NCBI RefSeq assembly: GCF_017329565.1
Contig: NZ_JAFMTT010000001.1
Source of the DNA: Alicyclobacillus mali
GTDB taxonomy: Bacteria > Bacillota > Bacilli > Alicyclobacillales > Alicyclobacillaceae
Length of the DNA: 64,000 nucleotides
Reading direction: 5' to 3' (one strand)
The translations under genes and the position numbers were made by a program. The stretch's first letter is position 1; each line of letters begins with the position of its first letter. Positions 57,367 through 63,505 of this stretch are shown here, in pieces. Below the pieces are notes generated by a model. It saw nothing but the letters and a program-made list of their open reading frames with translations. It was not told where the DNA came from and did not search any database.

Positions 57367-58467
57367 ATGGGGGCAAAGAAAGGCGCTTCTCGGCGGCCGC
57401 GCCGGTGGCGGTGGATGGGGGCCCTCGTAATTGTCGGGGGCGTCGGCGCGGCTTGGACGCACGCCCATGTGGTCCACGGCGCAACTGCACAGTCTAGGGA
57501 CGTGGTGCTCGCGACGGAGACGACTTTGCCGGCGGGCACGCAGACCTCGGAAAACTGGGGGGGTTACATTGACACGCCGGCCGGATCGCAGCCATACACG
57601 AGCGTGACGGGAAGCTGGACGGTCCCGAGTCTCACAGGCCGCGACGGCGCGATGGCCGCACAGTGGATTGGCCTCGGAGGTGTGCAGACGCAGGATTTGT
57701 TGCAGATTGGGACGTTGGAACAGATCGAAAATGGTCAGACGCAGGTGCAAGTGTTCTGGGAGAAGCTACCTGCTGCTGCGAATACGGTGATGACCGTGCC
57801 GACCGGGTCCCAAATCTCCGCGTCCATTCGAGCGGAAAGCGGCTCCACCTGGGTGTTGAGCTTGCAAGCGTTGACGCCATCAGGCCAAACGCTCTCCAAG
57901 AGCATCTCGGTGAATCTATCCAACGTGTACGCGGAAAACATCGGCACTTCGGCTGAATGGATCAGCGAAGATCCTTCCACCATGCGGGGAGGGTTGTATC
58001 CGCTCGCCGATTCCGGTGCGGTGCAGTTCACAAACGCGACAGTGAATGGGCAGCCTCTGAACGCGTCTTCGAATGAGGTTCAGCCGGTTGCCATGGTGGA
58101 CGTCAATGGGGATGTTCGCATCGCGCCATCGTCCATCGGGTCGGACGGCGAATCCTTTACGACCACAACTTATGCCGAAGCGTCATCCCAGACTTGGCCT
58201 GGTGCGAGCGGTGGCTGGACGACTTCGACGGGCACGTCCACTCCATTTCCCGGGGCATCGGGATTCCCGTTCCCAGCCGGGCAGAATTGGAGCGTGGGGA
58301 ATGGGGGCGGCGGTTGGTCCAGCCAGACCACCTGGTCGATTTCGATTCCGGGCGATTCATCTGGGTGGACTCAGTTCGTGTGGCCGCAGGGGCACCATCG
58401 TTGGTCCATCGACATTCCGATGGGAAACGGCACGAGCATCGCGGTTCAACTGTCTTGGGGCTGGTAA
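57367..58467 (+). CDS. Secreted G1 (eqolisin-type) glutamic peptidase
   Basis: A 366-residue acid peptidase exported from the cell. Residues 1-40 contain an Arg-rich n-region and a span (WMGALVIVGGVGAAW), i.e. a signal peptide. The mature domain starts around SENWGGYIDTP, the usual G1 opening. The catalytic dyad is Gln 99 in AAQWIGLGG and Glu 197 in TSAEWISEDPS, corresponding to Gln53/Glu136 of scytalidoglutamic peptidase. After about residue 270 comes an extra Gly/Ser/Trp-rich section ending QLSWGW that the fungal enzymes lack. Bacterial G1 peptidases are known from Alicyclobacillus. ATG 57367 has AAGGGAGA. Confidence 0.9.
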   Translation: MGAKKGASRRPRRWRWMGALVIVGGVGAAWTHAHVVHGATAQSRDVVLATETTLPAGTQTSENWGGYIDTPAGSQPYTSVTGSWTVPSLTGRDGAMAAQWIGLGGVQTQDLLQIGTLEQIENGQTQVQVFWEKLPAAANTVMTVPTGSQISASIRAESGSTWVLSLQALTPSGQTLSKSISVNLSNVYAENIGTSAEWISEDPSTMRGGLYPLADSGAVQFTNATVNGQPLNASSNEVQPVAMVDVNGDVRIAPSSIGSDGESFTTTTYAEASSQTWPGASGGWTTSTGTSTPFPGASGFPFPAGQNWSVGNGGGGWSSQTTWSISIPGDSSGWTQFVWPQGHHRWSIDIPMGNGTSIAVQLSWGW

Positions 58468-58471
58468 TGAG

Positions 58472-58502
58472 AACAGGCGGCTGGGCGCAGCCGCCTGTTT
58501 GT
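58472..58502 (+). terminator. Intrinsic terminator after the G1 peptidase gene
   Basis: AACAGGCGGCTG and CAGCCGCCTGTT form a perfect 12-bp stem with a four-base loop; TTTGT follows. Confidence 0.8.
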
Positions 58503-58517
58503 ATCTGAGCGCAGTCT

Positions 58518-58829
58518 TTAGGACGCTTGTTCGCGCATGTCGAAAAAGACCGCAATGGTCGCTGCGATGAAGAACACAATCCCGGGAGGAATATACGACC
58601 ACTTCGCAAAGAGAAACCCGAGCACGCCGCACGCGTAAAGCAGGGCGCCTGCGCTTTTCGGGTGACGCCTGGCAAACAGCGAAATCACGATGCCGACCGC
58701 AGATACCGCGATGGCGCCGTACGCATGCCAATCGGCGCTGGGTGTGTAACCTTGCTGAGAGACCACATCGAGCAGTGTTTCTAACACGCCGATCATGCCG
58801 GCCACAATGCCGAGCAACATCGTGATCAT
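58518..58829 (-). CDS. Small four-span membrane protein, DUF4064-like
   Basis: A 103-residue membrane protein with four hydrophobic segments: ITMLLGIVAGMIGVLETLL, WHAYGAIAVSAVGIVISLF, AGALLYACGVLGFLF and IPPGIVFFIAATIAVFF. ATG 58829 has GAGGAG nine bases upstream; a longer reading upstream lacks support. The layout resembles DUF4064 proteins, which I cannot confirm. It is on the same strand as the cold-shock gene but behind that gene's terminator. Confidence 0.6.
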   Translation of the reverse strand: MITMLLGIVAGMIGVLETLLDVVSQQGYTPSADWHAYGAIAVSAVGIVISLFARRHPKSAGALLYACGVLGFLFAKWSYIPPGIVFFIAATIAVFFDMREQAS

Positions 58830-58893
58830 CGGCTCATTCTCCTCACTTCTCGCATCGGGGCGAGTCTCCTGTCCGATGCCAAAATGATGACAT

Positions 58894-58924
58894 AAAAAAA
58901 GCCCATGTCGCAACATGGGCTTTT
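58894..58924 (-). terminator. Intrinsic terminator of the cold-shock gene
   Basis: On the minus strand AAAAGCCCATGT and ACATGGGCTTTT make a 12-bp stem with a four-base loop and end in a run of seven T. Confidence 0.92.
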
Positions 58925-58934
58925 GAGCCGTTGA

Positions 58935-59135
58935 TTAATATTTCACGACATTCGCTGCCTGAGGACCCTTGGGCCCCTCAACGATGTCGAACGTCACGCG
59001 TTGCCCTTCGTCCAGCGTCTTAAAGCCATGGCCTTGGATGGCGCTGTAGTGAACGAACACGTCGTCCCCGTTCTCCACCTGAATGAAACCGTAGCCCTTC
59101 TCCGAATTGAACCACTTGACTGTACCTTCGTACAT
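58935..59135 (-). CDS. Cold-shock protein, CspB/CspD-like
   Basis: A 66-residue nucleic-acid-binding beta barrel acting as an RNA chaperone. RNP1 is KGYGFIQV and RNP2 is VFVHYSAI; the start MYEGTVKWFNSEKGYGF is canonical. ATG 59135 has GGAGGAA upstream. The promoter is about 160 bases upstream, so the mRNA has the long leader typical of csp genes, and a long-range helix can close that leader. A strong terminator follows. Confidence 0.95.
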   Translation of the reverse strand: MYEGTVKWFNSEKGYGFIQVENGDDVFVHYSAIQGHGFKTLDEGQRVTFDIVEGPKGPQAANVVKY

Positions 59136-59181
59136 CCGAAATTCCTCCATGGTGCTTACCAGAAGCACTTGCTTTAGATTC

Positions 59182-59283
59182 CGAACTCCCGTGCGTTGAC
59201 GCTGAACGAAAAAACCAACCGCTCGACCCGTTGAGGCCGCACGATCGGCTTCAAAGATCCAGACTTCCATCGTATGGAGTTCG
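59182..59283 (-). promoter_or_regulatory. Structured 5' leader of the cold-shock gene
   Basis: CGAACTCC near the 5' end of the transcript (59283-59276) and GGAGTTCG (59189-59182) can form an 8-bp helix that encloses most of the leader. Csp leaders in other bacteria refold with temperature, so a similar role is plausible. Confidence 0.45.
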
Positions 59284-59294
59284 GTGTTGAGGCT

Positions 59295-59322
59295 ATTATA
59301 CACCCTGCAGTCGGCATGTCAA
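59295..59322 (-). promoter_or_regulatory. Consensus sigma-A promoter of the cold-shock gene
   Basis: On the minus strand TTGACA, 16 bases, TATAAT; both boxes are perfect. Confidence 0.8.
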
Positions 59323-59330
59323 GCGTCCTG

Positions 59331-59405
59331 ATCCGAAAAGTTTTGAACGCCTCATTTTCGCGGCGAAGGCGTTGAAGTGGAACGCCTGTAAATCACTTTT
59401 CGGAT
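59331..59405. repeat. 75-bp inverted-repeat element with alternative internal hairpins
   Basis: ATCCGAAAAGT and ACTTTTCGGAT are perfect 11-bp terminal inverted repeats. Inside, GAACGCCT occurs twice (59345-59352 and 59380-59387), and AGGCGTT (59367-59373) lies between, able to pair with either copy. It could be a structured RNA in the leader of the DUF1540 gene, a regulatory DNA site or a MITE-like remnant. No flanking target duplication is obvious. Confidence 0.5.
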
Positions 59406-59461
59406 GATACCCCGGCCAGACGCCCCAGACTACGTGTGAAATCCACTGGGAGGGATGAAAC

Positions 59462-59686
59462 ATGAAGATCGATGTGAAATGCACCGTGTCAAACTGCCTG
59501 TTTTGGCACGAAGGCGACGAGTGCGCGGCTCCATCCATCATGGTTTCTGTGGGACCAGCTGCAAAATCGTCGTTTCGAGAAGAATTCGGCCAGGATTTCG
59601 CCGTCGCCGAGCGGTTGAGCCAGGCGCGATCGTCCAGTGAGACCTGCTGCGAGACCTTTAAACCAAGACGGCGCTTGGACCCATGA
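59462..59686 (+). CDS. DUF1540-domain small Cys-containing protein
   Basis: A 74-residue protein. The DUF1540 core is at the start: KIDVKCTVSNCLFWHEGDECAAPSIMVSVG, with Cys at 7, 12 and 21 that may bind metal. Two further cysteines form the pair CC in SETCCETF near residue 62. DUF1540 proteins are common in spore formers, but function is not known. ATG 59462 has GGGAGGG eight bases upstream. Confidence 0.82.
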   Translation: MKIDVKCTVSNCLFWHEGDECAAPSIMVSVGPAAKSSFREEFGQDFAVAERLSQARSSSETCCETFKPRRRLDP

Positions 59687-59694
59687 GACGATAG

Positions 59695-59724
59695 GCGACA
59701 TGTGCATGAGGGCTCCTGTATAAT
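59695..59724 (+). promoter_or_regulatory. Possible promoter of the CPBP-GrpB operon
   Basis: Perfect TATAAT preceded 18 bases upstream by GCGACA, a poor -35 box. Confidence 0.4.
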
Positions 59725-59745
59725 GTAGACCAGAGACTGGCTAAA

Positions 59746-59768
59746 CCTCCCTCGCGCTGCGAGGGAGG
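59746..59768 (+). promoter_or_regulatory. Leader hairpin abutting the ribosome site
   Basis: CCTCCCTCGC and GCGAGGGAGG make a perfect 10-bp stem with a three-base loop, two bases before the GGAGG ribosome site. The CCTCCC arm is itself complementary to GGAGG, so it could mask the site if the hairpin opens. Confidence 0.5.
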
Positions 59769-59783
59769 GTGGAGGCTGACTGG

Positions 59784-61142
59784 GTGACTCGCCTATACGA
59801 GCTGTGCGAACGTTTGGTCGCGGAGATGCGCGCGTGGCAGGTGGGATATGCACTGGTTTTTGCCGCATTCTCGACGTTCGCCAATCTGTTTGACGGAGGA
59901 CAGGTGCTGTGGATTGCCGAGGCATATCTCGGGCTCAGCGCCTTGAGTTTGTTGGTCCTATTGCCTTCCCTTCGCCGTGCGCTGTTTCACACGTGGGATC
60001 CTCTGCGCTCCCGCATCCTCATGCGGCGTCCTCTTGCACGTATGGCCACGCGATGCTACTTGTACGTTTGGACTCCTTTTGCATTCATGGGCTGTTTAGA
60101 ATTGACTGCGGATGCGGCGAGCGTGGCCCTGCGTTTCAACCAGACCAACGTGGCGTCGCATGTGACATGGGTTGACTACGCCGTGAGCGTGGTGGCTGGT
60201 CTTGAAGAGATGTGGCGTTGGAGCTGCGTGATTGCCGTGATCGCCATTCTCCGCATGATCCTGCGGCGTTGGTGGAACGTGCCAGCCGTGCGGCTCGGGA
60301 CGCTGTTTGTGGCCATTCTGCTCAGCGCTCTGGCCTTTGGCAGCGGGCATATCCTGGAATTCGCTCATGAGCGCCTGCAAGCGTGGTATATGTTCAGCTG
60401 CTTGGGCCTCGTTCTGGCGATCATGGCCATCCTCACCGGGCGCATCCTGCTCGTGATGGCCGTGCATACGCTATACGATGCTTGGGTGACGTGGCTGTCT
60501 ACCCAGAACACCTTCATCGCCGGCGTGCTGACGGTGGCATCGTTCGTCGCATTGCTGTGCTGGATAGGACTCGCGCTCATTCGCAGACAATTCGGCTTTC
60601 GCCCGCCCCGCGCATGTCGCGTACCCGTTTCGCTCACGGAAGTCAGTACGCGCCACCTTCTGGCATTTGAACGCGAACGAGAGCAAATTTCGAGAGTGTT
60701 TCACCGGCGGGTGTACTGTTCGATCCGACACATCGGCACAACCACCATCGAGGGCGCGATCGCCAACGATGCGATTGACATCTTGGTATTGTTGCGGCGG
60801 TCTGCCTTGCACCATGAGGAGTGGCATGATTTGGAGAATTTCGGATACCAGTTCTGCGGCACCGCCGGCGTGAAGGGTCGCCTGCTTTGGATGCGCTCGG
60901 CGGACGAAGCTTGGCCCGCGGTCCATTTGCAGATCGTGAAATCAGGAAATCGTTATAGTCGAAGTGCCATTGCGTGGACACAGCGGCTGCAGAGCCAGCA
61001 AGATGTGTTGCAGTACTGGGAGTCTGAGAAAGAGCGGTGGGTCCGACAGTTGCATCGCAAGACGCTTGATCAATATATGGAGGGCAAGCGGACACTTTAT
61101 GCTCCATGGCGCCGCAAGGTGCGGTCGCAAAGATGGAGGTGA
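59784..61142 (+). CDS. Fusion of a CPBP-type intramembrane protease domain and a GrpB-like domain
   Basis: A 452-residue two-part protein. Residues about 15-265 are polytopic and fit the CPBP (CAAX-protease/bacteriocin-processing) fold: EEMWRW (Glu 141-142), F185-x3-H189 in FGSGH and H228-x3-D232 in HTLYD are the three metal/catalytic motifs. The first is EExxR rather than EExxxR. Residues about 295-445 resemble GrpB/UPF0157 nucleotidyltransferase-fold proteins: IRHIGTTTIEGAIANDAIDILVLL, AVHLQIVKSGN and a C-terminal K-x7-Y-x3-K-like helix. I know of no described protein with this pairing. GTG 59784 has GGAGG eight bases upstream. The DUF1003 gene starts six bases after its stop. Confidence 0.7.
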   Translation: MTRLYELCERLVAEMRAWQVGYALVFAAFSTFANLFDGGQVLWIAEAYLGLSALSLLVLLPSLRRALFHTWDPLRSRILMRRPLARMATRCYLYVWTPFAFMGCLELTADAASVALRFNQTNVASHVTWVDYAVSVVAGLEEMWRWSCVIAVIAILRMILRRWWNVPAVRLGTLFVAILLSALAFGSGHILEFAHERLQAWYMFSCLGLVLAIMAILTGRILLVMAVHTLYDAWVTWLSTQNTFIAGVLTVASFVALLCWIGLALIRRQFGFRPPRACRVPVSLTEVSTRHLLAFEREREQISRVFHRRVYCSIRHIGTTTIEGAIANDAIDILVLLRRSALHHEEWHDLENFGYQFCGTAGVKGRLLWMRSADEAWPAVHLQIVKSGNRYSRSAIAWTQRLQSQQDVLQYWESEKERWVRQLHRKTLDQYMEGKRTLYAPWRRKVRSQRWR

Positions 61143-61147
61143 GGCGC

Positions 61148-61759
61148 ATGGCCAAGCGGTACTATTACGTGTACTCGGGATCGGACGACGAGGATACTAC
61201 CAATCTCGAGGGGTTTGATATTCCCATTAACGAAGGTGACGCAAAGCGGATCGCTCGATTGGTCAATCTATATGAAGAGCACATCCTCTCCATGTTGGAT
61301 GAGGAGTATCAGCGCAAGACCAAGTGGTCGGACAAGCTGGCGGATCGGATGGCGGCGTTCGGAGGCAGTTGGGCTTTCATCATCATGTTCGCGACACTGC
61401 TTGTTGCATGGATGGTGTGGAATGCCGTACCGGGCACGAGATCACTTCACTTCGATCCGCCGCCGTTTATTCTCTTGAACTTGTGCCTATCGTTTCTCGC
61501 CGCCTTTCAGGCGCCCATCATCATGATGAGTCAGAACCGTCAGGCTGCGCGAGACAAGCATGAAGCCATCATTGACTTCGCGATTAACTACAAGGCTGAA
61601 CAGGAAATCGACGATATGCAGAGCCACCTTCACCGCATTGAGGGGAAGCTGCTGCAGCTTGAGCGGCTGATCAAGCGCTTGGATGTGGCCATTTCAGAGC
61701 AGCACGAGCAGAAGGAACGGGACGTAAGCGACGGCTCGCGGGAAGAAGGAACTGATTAA
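61148..61759 (+). CDS. DUF1003 membrane protein
   Basis: A 203-residue protein with two central membrane helices, WAFIIMFATLLVAWMVWNAV and PFILLNLCLSFLAAFQAPIIMMSQNRQAARDK, which contain the DUF1003 hallmarks FP/DPPPFILLNL-x-LS-x2-AAFQAP-I-MMSQNRQ. The N-terminal 80 residues are acidic and the C-terminal 60 form a coiled coil (DDMQSHLHRIEGKLLQLERLIKRLDVAI). ATG 61148 has GGAGGTGAGG, which overlaps the end of the fusion gene. Function of DUF1003 is unknown. Confidence 0.85.
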   Translation: MAKRYYYVYSGSDDEDTTNLEGFDIPINEGDAKRIARLVNLYEEHILSMLDEEYQRKTKWSDKLADRMAAFGGSWAFIIMFATLLVAWMVWNAVPGTRSLHFDPPPFILLNLCLSFLAAFQAPIIMMSQNRQAARDKHEAIIDFAINYKAEQEIDDMQSHLHRIEGKLLQLERLIKRLDVAISEQHEQKERDVSDGSREEGTD

Positions 61760-61806
61760 AAAGTGGAGAATTCAGAACAAGAAGACACGTCGGCCCAAGG
61801 AGCGGG

Positions 61807-62334
61807 ATGGGCATGGAACCTTCCGCAGACCGTCGAGCATTTGACGAAGCCGTGTGGGACTTGTTGACGGCTCGTGAACCTGTGTTTGAGTGCCGCCGCG
61901 AGGTGGAGGCCACCCTGCAAGACCTCTGGTCCGTGTGGGAAAGGCTCGCTCCTCTCGCTGTCTCCGTGCGAGAAGGTGGCCAAACCGTTTCCAGCGCATC
62001 GAGCGCTCTGCGGAAAATGGCGGTCGCGGTGAGTGTGGAAATTAGCCGTCATCATCTTGACGACGACATGCTCGCCTCGGTCGCTCGAGAGCTGTGGACC
62101 TGGTCTGAGCGGATGGCCGAGTCGTCGCGTTGGATGTCCAATGTGTTGGCGAAAGTGCAGCAGACCGTAGCTCAAATGCAGGATGTGCTGAGGGTGCTGC
62201 GGGAACAGAGCGAGCAGGAGTTGGAGGCGGTGGACGAACTTCTGCTTCACGCGGAACGCCTTCAGGCGATGTTTGAAAAACAACGAGGACCATCCGGTTC
62301 TCAGACGCATCGCGACTCGCCTTTCAGAAGTTGA
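61807..62334 (+). CDS. Hypothetical coiled-coil protein
   Basis: A 175-residue, all-helical soluble protein that I cannot place in a family. Heptad-like stretches occur at about residues 28-70 and 105-160 (VLAKVQQTVAQMQDVLRVLREQ, LEAVDELLLHAERLQAMFEKQ). There is no span or signal peptide. The start is ATG 61807 or ATG 61813; the AAGGAG site fits neither spacing perfectly. It lies 47 bases after the DUF1003 gene and probably belongs to the same operon as the CPBP-GrpB fusion. Confidence 0.6.
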   Translation: MGMEPSADRRAFDEAVWDLLTAREPVFECRREVEATLQDLWSVWERLAPLAVSVREGGQTVSSASSALRKMAVAVSVEISRHHLDDDMLASVARELWTWSERMAESSRWMSNVLAKVQQTVAQMQDVLRVLREQSEQELEAVDELLLHAERLQAMFEKQRGPSGSQTHRDSPFRS

Positions 62335-62436
62335 GGGCATGTGATATCGGTGATCCACAGGTAGGGGAGGGCTTTTGCTGTGCAAACGCGCACGGTGACC
62401 ATGTGCGTTCAAAGGATCATGTGAGCCGAAACGGGC

Positions 62437-62465
62437 TTGCGCATTTTGGCCGAGCGTCGGATAAT
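62437..62465 (+). promoter_or_regulatory. Promoter of tRNA-Leu
   Basis: TTGCGC, 17 bases, GATAAT; the tRNA begins 20 bases later. Confidence 0.5.
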
Positions 62466-62484
62466 GGATACGCATTCTGCATGC

Positions 62485-62568
62485 GTCGGGATGGCGGAAC
62501 AGGCAGACGCAGCAGACTTAAAATCTGCTGGGGGTATCCCCGTGCGGGTTCGAGTCCCGCTCCCGGCA
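62485..62568 (+). tRNA. tRNA-Leu (anticodon TAA)
   Basis: A class II tRNA with a long variable arm (GGGG-TAT-CCCC). Acceptor GTCGGGA pairs with TCCCGGC (one wobble). Anticodon arm GCAGA-CTTAAAA-TCTGC gives TAA. The 3' CCA is not encoded, unlike the four tRNAs near 48.5 kb. Confidence 0.94.
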
Positions 62569-62580
62569 TCTCTTATGCAG

Positions 62581-62622
62581 CGCGGGTTTCCGGGTATTCC
62601 GGGAACCCGCGTTGATTTCTTT
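62581..62622 (+). terminator. Terminator after tRNA-Leu
   Basis: CGCGGGTT-x-CCGG pairs with CCGG-x-AACCCGCG around a short loop; the tail TTGATTTCTTT is T-rich. The 12-mer ATTTCTTTCAAA is repeated directly at 62615 and 62633. Confidence 0.75.
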
Positions 62623-62661
62623 CAAAGCGCTAATTTCTTTCAAAACTCTTTCGATCATCGC

Positions 62662-63330
62662 CTAAAATGCCGCGTCCCCCGCCGTACCTGGGTCTTCGCG
62701 TTCCTTGCGACGGCGCTCCAGCCGCTCTCGCACCATTTGCATGGCGATCGCGTCATCCAAATACCCTGCAGGAAACAAATAATCCGGAATCGCGTCCGTG
62801 GCGAGAAGAAAGTACAGGATGCCGCTCGCCAGAATTCGCCGTTCATCTTCGGGTGTTTCGGGGTGAGAAAACAGGTCGTAGATGTCGTCGAGATCGCGCA
62901 GGAAATCTCCAATCCCCTGAATTTGCCCCCGTTTTACGTGGTATTTTTCCGCAATCAGTTGTCGACCCTCGTCGGTTTGTGCGTATGCCTCATATTTCTC
63001 CAGTTCGCGCTCGATCTCTTCACGCAACACATCCCAGTGCGCCAGCCCAAGATACTCGAAGAATGTGTTCATCGCCGTCTGCCTCTCCTCACCTTCGGGA
63101 ATGGCCAGCGGCTCAGGGGTCATTGGCAGACCAGCGGCTTCCGCCAAGGTGATGGGCGAGACCCCCAGAGCGTCCGCGATGCGCCGCAGATAATCCACAT
63201 TCACCCGCTGTTTTCCCGCAATCATCTTCGAAATGGTGCTGACGCTGATGCCAGTGACCGCGGCGAGTTGACGCATCGACATAGAGCGGAGTTTCAGCAG
63301 AGACTTCACGGTTTCTTCTAACTGCCCCAC
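62662..63330 (-). CDS. HTH-XRE and DUF1232 (YkvA-like) domain protein
   Basis: A 222-residue protein. Residues about 8-62 are an XRE helix-turn-helix (MSMRQLAAVTGISVSTISKMIAGKQRVNVDYLRRIADALGV). Residues about 160-210 form a DUF1232 domain, ILASGILYFLLATDAIPDYLFPAGYLDDAIAM, a short membrane-seeking helix with the DxIPD motif. The middle links them with helical, charged sequence. GTG 63330 is chosen for its spacing to AAGGTGAG. Joining a DNA-binding domain to a membrane-associated DUF1232 suggests a membrane-tethered regulator; targets are unknown. It is divergent from the Nramp-like gene. Confidence 0.8.
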   Translation of the reverse strand: MGQLEETVKSLLKLRSMSMRQLAAVTGISVSTISKMIAGKQRVNVDYLRRIADALGVSPITLAEAAGLPMTPEPLAIPEGEERQTAMNTFFEYLGLAHWDVLREEIERELEKYEAYAQTDEGRQLIAEKYHVKRGQIQGIGDFLRDLDDIYDLFSHPETPEDERRILASGILYFLLATDAIPDYLFPAGYLDDAIAMQMVRERLERRRKEREDPGTAGDAAF

Positions 63331-63505
63331 CTGTCTCACCTTCCCGCGCGTATCGAACGGTGCGGCCGTGATGTTTCACCTGTTTCGAAATTCGCAACGG
63401 ATCGCGGCACGCGCTGTTGCTGCTGTGCATACGATACGTCGGCGAGCATTTCGATGAACCCTTTTGATGCAGTGTATGCGGGGCCACGAACGGGGGTTGA
63501 CCATC

